Of a DNA stretch of 64,000 nt, positions 34,933 through 48,799 are shown piece after piece. Source of the stretch: Salvelinus alpinus (taxonomy: Eukaryota; Chordata; Actinopteri; Salmoniformes; Salmonidae); contig NC_092090.1 of the NCBI RefSeq assembly GCF_045679555.1, forward strand, positions 25,878,038 to 25,942,037, in the 5' to 3' direction. Each line of letters begins with the position of its first letter. Position 1 is the stretch's first letter. The position numbers and the translations under genes were made by a program. The notes below the pieces were generated by a model. That model worked only from the letters and a program-made list of their open reading frames with translations, was not told where the DNA came from and ran no database searches.

Positions 34933-36113
34933 CTTCTTTCTCATAACCCCTCCCTCCTTCCCTTTCTCTATGCCGGTGGGTCGATAGTGTTAATTGGCCG
35001 CTCCGTCACCAGTGTATTGATTGTGACTACTAATAAAAGGACTATTGATTGGCACTTTGTTTAACACTGGCCCGTGTGGTTTACCCTGCCCTCTAATGCT
35101 ATTCCTACAGCAACAATTTCCTGTTCCCCTCTTTCTTAATGTTATAAATTATGTCAGTCGATTTGGGAGATTTTTCTTCCTCCTCTTTCCTCTTATTTTC
35201 CTGAATTAATGCAGAGAGGATTTTGAGGAGATGGAGGTCCTCAAACAGTTGAGAACATGGACCTGAGAGCTGATAGTGATCAACGCACACTGTGGTTGTT
35301 TGTGGTGTATCACACAGAACAGAAATGTCTGTCTGAAACAACGTCCTGTTCCTGTTCCACAGTGACTTCCTGCTTCCTGTGTGCTCTCTAGTACTAGTCT
35401 TCTCTCACAGGCTGACATGCTGATGTCACTGGAGAAACTAGGCCCTCCTCACTTTGAGTTTTAATATATGTCTGTACATGTGTTGTTGTTGTTGCCATGT
35501 GTTATGAAGGCAACAGCCCTAACTGATAGGCCACAAGGATATACAGATATACATAACTATTTCATGTTATGATTTGTGTTTGATTATTAAACAAATAAAC
35601 CTTTTCTTTATTCACCCAGAGCACAGAGAACATTCACGTCATGGAGGTGAAAGACATTGTGAAATATCCTGAACATGAACTCTCAATATCAAATTTTACT
35701 GTAATGAACCATGGTGCCATATCTCGGAGAAGGATCCTGAAGCATTAGCAAGTCAACGCCAGGTCTCCTGAGAGACACGCTGAAACCTGGAAATGGTTGT
35801 AAGTACCTCGGCGCTAGTTTTAATTATCTCCATTAAATATTCAATGATCAATAGAATTTGTTTTAGCCGATCAATAGGTGCCTGCGCCTGAAAAGGACAA
35901 TGTGCATAAGTTGCTATTTGCATTTCAAAGCAGCTTGTGTCACGTGGCCTCATAGGAAATCCATACCATTTTGTACGGCTGTATTTCATATTTATCTGTT
36001 TTATCTTCTTATTGCTGACTGCTATTGATCCTAGCCTCTTTATTTACTGCTGTGGAAACTGTCAAGGGTTTAAAGTGTCAAACTGTTTTTAAGGAAAGCT
36101 AATTTGCTTCTCC
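34933..36113. other. Intergenic, no gene seen
   Basis: Repeat-poor, AT-leaning DNA. The stretch near 35740-35990 ('TTTTAATTATCTCC', 'CGATCAATAGGTGCC') is non-repetitive and could be regulatory. No coding exon is recognised. Confidence 0.35.
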
Positions 36114-36906
<793 letters not shown>

Positions 36907-36923
36907 AATTTTTTTTTTTTTTT

Positions 36924-37140
36924 CAAATTCAAGCTGCTTTATTGGCATGAAAAACATTGTGTCAATATTGCCAAAGCAACAATGTATACAATATACATTG
37001 TAATACAATTATAAACAATGACAAATAATAATATAGAATGGCAGTAAATAATAATACAAAATTAAATATAAAAATAGTAACAATAAAATGGTAACAGTCA
37101 ATAGTTAGACCAAAGAAAGACCAAAAGTCAAAAAAACTTT
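36924..37140 (-). mobile_element. Interspersed repeat tail ('GCTTTATTGGCATGAAAAAC')
   Basis: 'AAATTCAAGCTGCTTTATTG' and 'GTCAATATTGCCAAAGCAAC' match a dispersed teleost retroelement 3' end that I recognise by sight but cannot assign to a family. Non-coding. Confidence 0.5.
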
Positions 37141-37147
37141 TTTTTTT

Positions 37148-37270
37148 GTAGTCCTGTAATCCTGTAGTCCTCTAGTCATGTAGTCCTCTAGTCCTATAGT
37201 CATGTAGTCCCGTAGCCATGTGGTCCTGTAGTTCTGTAGTCCTCTAGTCATGTAGTCATGTAGTCCTGTA
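37148..37270. repeat. Short GTAGTCCT-type tandem repeat
   Basis: About 13 imperfect 9-10-bp units ('TCCTGTAG', 'TCATGTAG', 'TCCTCTAG'). Confidence 0.85.
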
Positions 37271-37295
37271 GTCAGACAGTGTAGCTGTAGTTATA

Positions 37296-37545
37296 GTGTA
37301 GAGAGAGGAGAATAACAACCTATCCCTCAATGTAACTAAGACTAAGGAGATGATTGTAGACTACAGGAAAAGGAGGACCGAGCACGCCCTCATTCTCATC
37401 GACGGGGCTGTAGTGGAGCAGGTTGAGAGCTTCAAGTTCCATGGTGTCCACATCACCAACAAACTAGAATGGTCTAAACACACCAAAACAGTCGTGAAGA
37501 GGGCATGACAAAGCCTATTCCCCCTCAAGAAACTAAAAAGATTTG
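37296..37545 (+). pseudogene. Rex1/CR1-like LINE fragment (RT C-terminal part)
   Basis: Plus-strand sequence encodes NNLSLNVTKTKEMIVDYR, then HALILIDGAVVEQVESFKF and 'GVHITNKLEWSKHTKT', the segment just after the catalytic domain of the LINE group at 59623-61846. A TGA interrupts it at about 37506. It ends where the long minisatellite begins, and the first minisatellite unit follows a LINE 'AGATTTGG' motif. Confidence 0.8.
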
Positions 37546-40500
37546 GCAGGCTGGGTAGTTCTAGTGTAGAGAGATGAGAAAGGCTGGGTAGTTATATTGT
37601 AGAAAGAGAAGAAAGGCTGGGTAGTTTTAGTGAAGAGGGAGGAGGCTCTGTAGTTCTATTGTAGAGAGAGGAGAAAGGCTGGGTAGTTCTAGTGTAGAGA
37701 GAGGAGAAAGGCTGGGTAATTCTAGTGTAGAGAGAGGAGAAAGGCTGGGTAGTTCTAGTGTAGAGAGAGGAGAAAGGCTGGGTAATTCTAGCGTAGAGAG
37801 AGGAGAAAGGCTGGGTAGTTCTATTGTAGAGAGAGGAGAAAGGCTGGGTAATTCTAGTGTAGAGAGAGGAGAAAGGCTGGGTAGTTCTAGTGTAGAGAGC
37901 GGAGAAAGGCTGGGTAGTTCTATTGCAGAGAGAAGAGAAAGGCTGGGTAGTTCTATTGTAGAGAGAGGAGAAAGGCTGGGTAGTTCTGGTGTAGAAAGAG
38001 GAGGCAGTCTGGGTAGTTATATTGTAGAGAGAGGAGAAAGGCTGGGTAGTTCTATTGTAGAGAGAGGAGGCAGGCTGGGTAGTTCTAGTGTAGAGAGAGG
38101 AAGTAGGCTGGGTAGTTCTAGTGTAGAAAGAGGAGGCAGGCTGGGTAGTTATATTGTAGAGAGAGGAGAAAGGCTGGGTAGTTCTACTGTAGAGAGAGGA
38201 GAAAGGCTGGGTAGTTCTATTGTAGAGAGAGGAGAAAGGCTGGGTAGTTCTATTGTAGAGAGAGGAAAAGGGCTGGGTAGTTCTACTGTAGAGAGATGAG
38301 GCAGGCTGGGTAGTTATATTGTAGAAAGAGGAGAAAGGCTGGGTAGTTCTATTGTAGAGTGAGGAGAAAGGCTGGGTAGTTCTAGTGTAAAGAGAGGAGG
38401 TTGGGTAGTTCTAGTGTAGAGAGAGGAGAAAGGCTGGGTAGTTATATTGTAGAGAGAGGAGAAAGGCTGGGTAGTTCTATTGTAGAGAGAAGAGAAAGGC
38501 TGGTTAGGTATAGTGTAAAGAGAGGAGGCTGGGTAGTTCTAGTTTAGAGAGAGGAGAAAGGCTGGGTAGTTCTAGTGTAAAGAGAGGAGGCTGGGTAGTT
38601 CTAGTTTAGAGAGAGGAGAAAGGCTGGGTAGTTCTAGTGTAAAGAGAGGAGGCTGGGTAGTTCTAGTGTAGAGAGAGGAGAAAGGCTGGGTAGTTCTAGT
38701 GTAAAGAGAGGAGGTTGGGTAGTTCTAGTGTAGAGAGAGGAGGGAGGCTGGGTAGTTCTAAAACAGAGAGAGGAGAAAGGCTGGGTAGTTCTAAAACAGA
38801 GAGAGGAGAAAGGCTGGGTAGTTCTAGTATAGAGAGATGAGGAGAAAGGCTGGTTAGGTATAGTGGATAGAAAGCAGGCAGGCTGGGTAGTTCTAGTGTA
38901 GAGAGAGGAGAAAGGCTGGGTAGTTCTATTGCAGAGAGAAGAGAAAGGCTGGGTAGTTCTAGTGTAGAGAGAGGAGAAAGGCTGGGTAGTTCTATTGTAG
39001 AGAGAAGAGAAAGGCTGGGTAGTTCTAGTGTAGAGAGAAGAGAAAGGCTGGTTAGGTATAGTGTAAAGAGAGGAGGCTGGGTAGTTCTAGTTTAGAGAGA
39101 GGAGAAAGGCTGGGTAGTTCTAGTGTAAAGAGAGGAGGCTGGGTAGTTCTAGTTTAGAGAGAGGAGAAAGGCTGGGTAGTTCTAGTGTAAAGAGAGGAGG
39201 CTGGGTAGTTCTAGTGTAGAGAGAGGAGAAAGGCTGGGTAGTTCTAGTGTAAAGAGAGGAGGTTGGGTAGTTCTAGTGTAGAGAGAGGAGGGAGGCTGGG
39301 TAGTTCTAAAACAGAGAGAGGAGAAAGGCTGGGTAGTTCTAAAACAGAGAGAGGAGAAAGGCTGGGTAGTTCTAGTATAGAGAGATGAGGAGAAAGGCTG
39401 GTTAGGTATAGTGGATAGAAAGCAGGCAGGCTGGGTAGTTCTGGTGTAGAGAGAGGAGAAAGGCTGGGTAGTTCTATTGCAGAGAGAAGAGAAAGGCTGG
39501 GTAGTTCTAGTGTAGAGAGAGGAGAAAGGCTGGGTAGTTCTATTGTAGAGAGAAGAGAAAGGCTGGGTAGTTCTAGTGTAGAGAGAAGAGAAAGGCTGGT
39601 TAGGTATAGTGGAAAGAAAGCAGGCAGGCTGGGTAGTTCTGGTGTAGAGAGAGGAGAAAGGCTGGGTAGTTCTATTGCAGAGAGAAGAGAAAGGCTGGGT
39701 AGTTCTAGTGTAGAGAGAGGAGAAAGGCTGGTTAGGTATAGTGGATAGAAAGCAGGCAGGCTGGGTAGTTCTGGTGTAGAGAGAGGAGAAAGGCTGGGTA
39801 GTTCTATTGCAGAGAGAAGAGAAAGGCTGGGTAGTTCTATTGCAGAGAGAAGAGAAAGGCTGGGTAGTTCTATTGCAGAGAGAAGAGAAAGGCTGGGTAG
39901 TTCTGGTGTAGAGAGAAGAGAAAGGCTGGGTAGTTCTGGTGCAGAGAGAAGAGAAAGGCTGGGTAGTTCTATTGCAGAGAGAAGAGAAAGGCTGGGTAGT
40001 TATATTGTAGAGAGAAGAGAAAGGCTGGGTAGTTATAGTGTAGAGAGAAGAGAAAGGCTGGGTAGTTATAGTGTAGAGAGAAGAGAAAGGCTGGGTAGTT
40101 CTAGTGTAGAGAGAAGAGAAAGGTTGGGTAGTTATAGTGTAGAGGAGGATACGTAGTTGTAGTGTAGAGAGAGGAGGTTGGGTGTTTATAGTTTAGAGAG
40201 TCGAGGCTGGGTAGTTATGGTATAGAGAGAGGAATCTGGGTAGTTGTAGTGTGGAGAGAGGTGGCTGGGTAATTATAGTGTAGAGAGAGGAGGCTGGGTA
40301 GTTGTAGTGTAGAGAGAGGAGGCTGGGTAGCTATAGTGTAGAGAGAGGAGGCTGGGTAGCTAGAGTGTAGAGAGAGGAGGCTGGGTAGTTATAGTGTAGA
40401 GAGAGGAGGCTGGGTAGTTATAGTGTAGAAGAGGCTGGGTAATTATAGTGTAGAAAGAGGAGAATGGGTAGCTATAGTGTAGAGGAGGCTGGGTAGTTGT

Positions 40501-42787
40501 AGTGTAGAGAGAGGAGGCTGGGTAGTTGTAGTGTAGAGAGAGGAGGCTGGGTAGTTGTAGTGTAGAGAGAGGAGGCTGGGTAGCTATAGTGTAGAGAGAG
40601 GAGGCTGGGTAGTTATAGTGTAGAAGAGGCTGGGTAATTATAGTGTAGAAAGAGGAGGCTGGGTAGTTGTAGTGTAAAGAGAGGAGGCTGGGTAGTTCTA
40701 GTGTAGAGGAGGCTGGGTAGTTGTAGTGTAGAGAGAAGAAAGGCTGGGTAGTTCTATTGTAGAGAGAGGTGAAAGGCTGGGTAGTTGTAGTGTAGAGAGA
40801 GGAGGCTGGGTAGTTCTAGTATAGAGAGAGGAGGCTGGGTAGTTCTAGTATAGAGAGAGGAGGCTGGGTAGTTACTGTATAGAGAGAGGAGGCTGGGTAG
40901 CTGTGCTATAGAGAGAGGAAGCTAGGTAGTTATAATGTAGAGGAGGCTACGTAGTTGTAGTGTAGAGAGAGGAGGTTGGGTGTTTATAGTTTAGAGAGTC
41001 GAGGCTGGGTAGTTGTAGTGTAGAGAGAGGAGGCTGGGTAGTTGTAGTGTAGAGAGAAGAGAAAGGTTGGGTAGTTATAGTGTAGAGGAGGCTACGTAGT
41101 TGTAGTGTAGAGAGAGGAGGTTGGGTGTTTATAGTTTAGAGAGTCGAGGCTGGGTAGTTATGGTATAGAGAGAGGAATCTGGGTAGTTGTAGTGTGGAGA
41201 GAGGTGGCTGGGTAATTATAGTGTAGAGAGAGGAGACTGGGTAATTATAGTGTAGAGAGAGGAGGCTGGGTAGTTGTAGTGTAGAGAGAGGAGGCTGGGT
41301 AGCTATAGTGTAGAGAGAGGAGGCTGGGTAGCTATAGTGTAGAGAGAGGAGGCTGTGTAGTTATAGTGTAGAAGAGGCTGGGTAATTATAGTGTAGAAAG
41401 AGGAGGCTGGGTAGCTATAGTGTAGAAGAGGCTGGGTAATTATAGTGTAGACAGAGGAGGCTGGGTAGCTATAGTGTAGAGGAGGCTGGGTAGTTGTAGT
41501 GTAAAGAGAGGAGGCTGGGTAGTTCTAGTGTAGAGGAGGCTGGGTAGTTGTAGTGTAGAGAGAAGAAAGGCTGGGTAGTTCTATTGTAGAGAGAGGTGAA
41601 AGGCTGGGTAGTTCTAGTGTAGAGAGAGGAGGCAGGGTAGTTCTAGTATAGAGAGAGGAGACTGGGTAGTTCTAGTGTAGAGAGAGGAGGCTGGGTAGTT
41701 CTAGTATAGAGAGAGGAGGCTGGGTAGTTCTAGTATAGAGAGAGGAGGTTGGGTAGTTATAGTGTAGAGAGAGGAGGCTGGGTAGTTATAGTGTAGAGAG
41801 AGGAGGCTGGGAAGTTCTAGTATAGAGAGAGGAGGCTGGGTAGTTACTGTATAGAGAGAGGAGGCTGGGTAGCTGTGTTATAGTGAATAGAAGCTGGGTA
41901 GTTTAGGTATAGAGAGAGGAAGCTGGGTAGTTATAATGTAGAGGAGGCTGGATTGTTCTAGTGTAGTGAGAGGATGCTTGGTAGTTATGGTATAGAGAGC
42001 GGAGGCTGGGTAGTTCTAGTGTAGAGTGATGAGGCAGGCTGGGTAGGTTTAGTATAGCTAGATGAGGTTTAAGACTGGATGGTTATAGTGTAGAGAGAGG
42101 ATGTTGGGTAGTTCTATTGTAGAGATAGGAGACAGGCTGGGTAGTTTTAGTGTGGAGAGAGGAGGCTGGGTAGTTCTAGTTTAGAGGGAGAAGGCTCTGT
42201 AGTTCTAGTGTTGAGAGACGAGGCTGGGTAGTTCTAGTGTAGAGAGAGGAGTCTGGGTAGTTGTAGTGTAGAGAGAGGAGGCCGGGTTGTTCTAGTGTGG
42301 AGAGAGGAGGCTGTGTCATTTTTTTGTAGAGATAGGAGAAAGGCTGGGTAGTTTTAGTGAAGAGGGAGGAGGCTCTGTAGTCCTAGTGTTGAGAGAGGAG
42401 GCTGGGTAGTTCTAGTGTAGAGAGAGGATTCTGGGTTGTTTTAGTGTAGAGAGAGGAGAAAGGCTGGGTAGTTTTAGTGAAGAGGGAGGAGGCTGGGTAG
42501 TTGTGGTGTTGAGAGATTATGCTGGGTAGTTATAGTGTAGAGATAAGAGAAAGACTGGGTAGTTTTAGTGTAGACAGAGGAGTCTGGGTAGTTCTAGTGT
42601 AGAGGGAGGAGGTTGGGTATATCTAGTGTAGAGAGAATAGGCTGGATAGTTCTAGTATAGAGAGAGGAGGCTTGGAATTTGTAGTGTAGAGGAGGCTGGA
42701 TAGTTCTAGTATAGAGAGAGGAGGCTTGGTAGTTGTAGTGTAGAGGAGGCTGGGTAGTTGTAGTGCAGAGAGAGGAGGCTGTGTAGT
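37546..42787. repeat. 28-33-bp minisatellite, left part (about 5.2 kb)
   Basis: Units share 'GAGGCTGGGTAGTT' and 'TAGTGTAGAGAGAGGA'. In the first half many units carry an extra 'AAAG' ('GAGAAAGGCTGGGTAG', 33 bp); in the second half most are about 29 bp. Larger duplications are visible inside it (see findings). All frames are closed by the frequent TAG and TAA triplets. The same array resumes at 49397 after a LINE insertion. Confidence 0.95.
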
Positions 42788-45422
42788 TATATCAAATCAA
42801 ATGTATTTTTAAATCCCTTCTTACATCAGCTGATGTCTCAAAGTGTTGTACAGAAACCCAGCCTAAAACCCCAAACAGCAAGCAATGCAGGTGTAGAAGC
42901 ATGTTGGCTAGGAAAAACTCCCTAGAAAGGCCAGAACCTAGGAAGAAACCTAGAGCGTAACCAGGCTATGAGGGATTGCCAGTCCTCTTCTGGCTGTGCC
43001 GGGTTGAGATTATAACAGAACATGGCCAAGATGTTCAAATGTTCATAGATGACCAGCAGGGTCAAATAATAATAATCACAGTGGTTGTCGAGGGTGCAAG
43101 AGGTCAGCACCTCAGGTGTAAATGTCAGTTGGCTCTTCATAGCCAATCATTTAGAGTATCTCTACCGCTCCTGCTGTCTCTAGAGAGTTGAAAACAGCAG
43201 GTCTTGGACAGGTAGTACGTCCGGTGAACAGGTCAGGGTTCCATAGCCGCAGGCAGAGCAGTTGAAACTGGAACAGCAGCACGGCCAGGTGGACTGGGGA
43301 CAGCAAGGAGTCATCAGGCCAGGTAGTCCTGAGGCATGGTCCTTGGGCTCAGGTCCTCAGAGAGAAAGAAAGAAAGAATGAAAAAGAGAAAGAAAGAGAG
43401 AGAGACTTAGAGAGAGCATACTTAAATTCACACAGGACACCGAATAAGACAGGAGAAATACTCCAGATATAACAGACTGACCATAGCCCCCCCACACATA
43501 AACTAATGTAGCATAAATACTGGAGGCTGAGACAGGAGGGGTCAGGAGACACTGTGGCCCCATCCGACGATACCCCCGGACAGGGCCAAACAGGCAGGAT
43601 ATAACCCCACCCACTTTGCCAAAGCACAGCCCCCACACCACTAGAGGGATATCTTCAACCACCAACTTACCATCCTGAGACAAGGCCGAGTATAGCCCAC
43701 AAAGATCTCCGCCACCCAGACAGGAAGATCACGTCAGTGACTCAAAGTGGGTTGAGTGGTCCTAGCGGTGGTCCTAGCGGTGGTCCTAGCGGTGGTCCTA
43801 GCGGTGGTCCTAGCGGTGGTCCTAGCGAAGGCATGGAAGAGCACCAGCAAGCCAGTGACTCAGCTCCTGTAATAGGGTTAGATGCAGAGAATCCCAGTGG
43901 AGAGAGGGGAATCGGCCAGGCAGAGACAGCGGTTCGTTGCTCCAGTGCCTTTCCGTTCACCTTCACACCCCTGGGCCAGACTACACTTAATCATAGGACA
44001 TACTGAAGAGACGAGTCTTCAATAAAGACTTAAAGGTTGAGACCGAGTCTGCGTCTCTCACATGGGTAGGCAGACCATTACATAAAAATGGAGCTCTATA
44101 GGAGAAAGCCCTGCCTCCAGCTGTTTGCTTAGAAATTATAGGGACAGTTAGGAGGCCTGCGTCTTGTGACCGTAGCGGACGTATAGGTATGTACGGCAGG
44201 ACCAAATCGGAAAGATAGGTAGGAGCAAGCCCATGTTATGCTTTGTAGGTTAGCAATAAAACCTTGAAATCAGCCCTTGCCTTAACAGGAAGCAAGTGTA
44301 GAGAGGCTAGCACTGGAGTAATATGATCACATTTTTTGGTTCTAGTCAAGATTCTAGCAGCCGTGTTTAGCACTAACTGAAGTTTATTTAGTGCTTTATC
44401 CGGGCAGCCGGAAAGTAGAGCATTGCAGTAGTCTAACCTAGTAATAACAAAAGCATGGATACAGTTTTCTGCAGAAGTTTTAGATTTTTGCAATGTTACT
44501 TAGATTGAAAAAAGCTGTCCTTGAAACAGTTTTGATATGTTCGTCAAAAGAGAGATCTGGGTCCAGAATAACGCCGAGGTCCTTCACAGTTTTATTTGAG
44601 ACGACTGTACAACCATCAAGATTAATTGTCAGATTCAACAGAAGATCTCTTTGTTTCTTGGCACCTAGAACAAGCATCTCTGTTTTGAGTTTAAAAGTAG
44701 AACATTTGCAGCCATCCACTTCCTTATGTCTGAAACACAGGCTTCCAGCGAGGGCAATTTTGGGGCTTCACCATGTTTCATCGAAATGTACAGCTGTGTG
44801 TCATCCGCATAGCAGTGAAAGTTAACATTATGTTTCCGAATGACATCACCAAAAGGTAAAATATATAGTGAAAACAATAGTGGTCCTAAAAGGAACCTTG
44901 AGGAACACCGACATTTACAGTTGATTTCTCAGAGGATTAACCATCCACAGAGACAATATCTTTCTGACAGATAAGATCTAAACCAGGCCAGAACTTGTCC
45001 GTGTAGACCAATTTGGGTTTCCAATCTCTCCAAAGGAATGTGGTGATCGATGGTATCAAAAGCAGCACTAAGGTCTAGGAGCACGAGGACAGATGCAGAG
45101 CCTTGGTCTGACGCCATTAAAAGGTAATTTACCACCTTCACAAGTGCAGTCTCAGTGCTATGATGGGGTCTAAAACCAGACTGAAGCATTTCGTATACAT
45201 TGTTAGTCTTCAGGAAGTCAGTGAGTTGCTGCGCAACAGCTTTTTCATTTATTTTTGAGAGGAATGGAAGATTCGATATAGGCTGAGAGTTTTTCATATT
45301 TTCTGGATCAAGGTTTGGCTTTTTCAAGAGAGGCTTTATCACTGCCACTTTTAGTGAGTTTGGTACACATCCGGTGGATAGAGAGCCATTTATTATGTTC
45401 AACATAGGAGGGCCAAGCACTG

Positions 45423-46930
45423 TGTCATGACTGTCCTGATCAGGTCAGGTTACAGGAGACCACAACCCTACAGATGATCTCTAACCCCCAACAGAGGAGG
45501 AGAGATCTAGGGGTATGAAGATGTGAGGGGTTTATGACGCCCCACGGCCATTGTAAATCTTAGGCAACAGACAAAATTCCTTTGTCCTCTCACTATGGAG
45601 AACTGGCCTCAGAACATTAAACATTCAATAAATGGACTTTGGAACAATGGTTTCCGTCAGCCACAATGGTGTTAATGACGATAGATGGAATATGAAAATG
45701 AATGTCATTTTTGTTTTGTTATTAAAGGTTAAAGGACGACGTTATTATGAAAACATTGTAACTTTAAGAGTTTTCCTAGTATATGCTTGATGTTTATACA
45801 TTGTACGTTGTGTGGAAATGTCCAAATCAAAGAGAATGTTTTGGTAAAGATGAAATGTGTAGTTAGTTGTCTAAAATTGGATTTGAGTAAAATCTAGATC
45901 TTGCCTCTTAACTTGGTATGCCCAGAGAATTGCCCTAAAGGCGGTTACGCACACTTCTGACCCGAGGATATAAGACATGTGAGTTAAGAATTAACATATC
46001 AGACTAAGTGACCCGAGTTGCAGCAAAGGTCTGAGTAGTCAACGAACCCAAAACGCAACACGAGGTTGAAGACAAAGGAACCTTATTCTATACATGCTAC
46101 GGAGGAGTAGCTGCGTCTAAGCGTGTGAATTCAAGCCGGACCACCCGGCCTCCGATCCCCATTGAATCGTATCTACACTGTTTCATTCCTACGCTGGCTG
46201 TCCTCAGAAGACCCCTTTCAGAACGAGGGCGAGGAATCAGACTATTAAGCCAAAAGGACATTGACATTGTGAGGACAACCAGAGAGTTGCACCAGAGAAG
46301 TGCGCCATCCGAGAAGACGAAACGGTCCACGCAGAGACCCACAGCGGAGACCTTCAACACGTAATTACGTGTTGAAGGTTATATTCTGACCCATAAGAGC
46401 GGCAGTTCGGGGCAAGGTTAGGGTTAAAATAAGCATAGCTGACAAATGCACCCAAATGTATATTTCTCTCGTGTACTTTCTCTTTTTCTCTCTCTTTTAA
46501 ATCCCCATTTTGGGTAACACGCATCATAGTGTGTTGGCCCGTTATACTAAGTTCTAATAAATAGCCTAGACTGTGTTTTTGTGTATGTGTATCTTTTATT
46601 ATCATTTTAGCTTTCTAGTAAATAAATAATCAACTAAAATTGGTATGGTACGAACTCATTGGTGGGACTCGGGTTTGTGCAGATTTCCGGATTATGCGAC
46701 GTTCAGAATGAGACTGTAGAGGAAATTGATTAATTAACGACTGTTGTAAAATAAATATTCTGATATTCTTTGAGATAATTTGGGAAATAGAAACTCAATA
46801 AAATGAAATTTCCAATGGTGCCCCAGGTTAATGAGTTAATAATTGCCTGGTTCATTTAATCACGCAATTATAAATCTTTAATCAATCGATGAGCAGCAGT
46901 CGTCACATTAACTAATACAACGTCACGACA
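45423..46930 (+). mobile_element. Probable solo LTR inside the LINE
   Basis: A 1508-bp block interrupts the LINE between 'GGAGGGCCAAGCAC' and 'ACAGGAAGCAGC', which are adjacent in the uninterrupted element. Its ends, TGTCATGAC and GTCACGACA, are inverted repeats matching at 8 of 9 positions with the TG...CA signature of retroviral-type LTRs. Inside are a TATA-like 'GAGGATATAAGAC' (near 45965) and an AATAAA (near 46556), both on the plus strand. No gag, pol or env frame is present. I could not find a clean target duplication. A large non-autonomous DNA element is the alternative. Confidence 0.55.
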
Positions 46931-48799
46931 ACAGGAAGCAGCACTTTCAGTAGTTTAGTTGGATTAGGGTCCAGTATGCAGCTTGAAGGTTTAGAGGCCA
47001 TGATTATTTTCATCATTGTGTCAAGAGATATAATACAAAAACACCTGAGTGTCTCCCTTGATCCTAGGTCCTGGCAGAGTTGTGCAGACTCAGGACAACT
47101 GAGCTTTGGAGGAATACGCAGATTTAAAGAGGAGTCCGTAATTTGCTTTCTAATAATCATGATCTCTTCCTCAAAGAAGCTCATGAATTTATCACTGCTG
47201 AAGTGAAAGCCATCCTCTCTTGGGGAATGCTGCTTTTTAGTTAGCTTTGCGACAGTATCAAAAATAAATGTAGGATTGTTCTTATTTTCCTCAATTAAGT
47301 TGGAAAAATAGGATGATCGAGCAGCAGTGAAGGCTCTTCGATACTGCACGGTACTGTCTTTCCAAGCTAGTCGGAAGACTTCCAGTTTGGTGTGGCGCCA
47401 TTTCCGTTCCAATTTTCTGGAAGCTTGTTTCAGAGCTTGGGTATTTTCTGTATACCAGGGAGCTAGTTTCTTATGACAAATGCTTTTTGTTTTTAGGGGT
47501 GCGACTGTATCTAGGGTATTGCGCAAGGTTAAAATTGAGTTCCTCAGTTAGGTGATTGACTGATTTTTTTACTCTGACGTCCTTGGGTAGGCAGAGGGAG
47601 TCTGGAAGGGTATCTAGGAATCTTTGGGTTGTCCGAGAATCTATAGCACGACTTTTGATGATCCTTGGTTGGGGTCTGAGCAGATTATTTGTTGCGATTG
47701 CAAACATAATAAAATGGTGGTCTGATAGTCCAGGATTATGAGGAAAAACATTAAGATCCACAACATTTATTCCACGGGACAAAACTAGATCCAGAGTATG
47801 ACTGTGGCAGTGAGTAGGTCCGGAGACATGTTGGACAAAACCCACTGAGTCGATGATGGCTCCGAAAGCCTTTTGGAGTGGGTCTGTGGATTTTTCCATG
47901 TGAATATTAAAGTCACCAAAAATTTGAATAATATCTGCCATGACTACAAGGTCCGATAGGAATTCAGGGAACTCAGTGAGGAACGCTGTATAATGGCCCA
48001 GGAGGCCTGTAAACAGTAGCTATAAAAAGTGATTGAGTAGGCTGCATAGATTTCATGACTAGAAGCTCAAAAGACGAAAATGTTTTTTTGTTGTTGTAAA
48101 TTTAAATTTGTTATCATAAATGTTAGCAACACCTCCGCCTTTGCGGGATGCGCGGGGGATATGGTCAGTAATGTAACCAGGAGGTGAGGCCTCATTTAAC
48201 AGAGTAAATTCATCAGGCTTAAGCCATGTTTCAGTCAGACCAATCACATCAAGATTATGATCAGTGATTAGTTCATTGACTATAACTGCCTTGGAAGTGA
48301 GGGATCTAACATTAAGTAGCCCTATTTTGAGATGTGAGGTATCATAATCTCTTTCAATAATGGCAGGAATGGAGGAGGTCTTTATTTCAGTGAGATTGCT
48401 GAGGAGAACACCACCATATTTAGTTTTGCCCAACCTAGGTCGAGGCACAGACACGGTCTCAATGGGGATAGCTGAGCTGACTATACTGACTGCACTAAGC
48501 TGGCAGGCTGGCTAACACCCTATCTCATTGTGGAGCTACGGGAGTTAGAGCCCTGTCTATGTTTGTAGATAAAAGGAGAGCACCCCTCCAGCTAGGATGG
48601 AGTCTGTCACTCCTCAACAGGCCAGGCTTGCTCCTGTTTTATGGGTGAGTCCCAGAAAGAGGGCGATTTACTACAAATTCTATCTTTTGGGAGGGGCAGA
48701 AAACAGTTTTCAACCAGCGATTGAGTTGTGAGACTCTGCTGTAGAGCTCATCACTCCCCCTAACTGGGAGGGGGCCAGAGACAATTACTCGATGCCTAC

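Noticed and set aside
33849..34933. Long frames on both strands (282-326 codons) over the 30-bp array
   Set aside because: Repeat-encoded 10-residue cycles with no independent evidence of coding.
36925..37140. Remnant of a host 3' UTR or pseudogene
   Set aside because: The CTTTATTGGCATGAAAAAC motif is a dispersed teleost retroelement tail.
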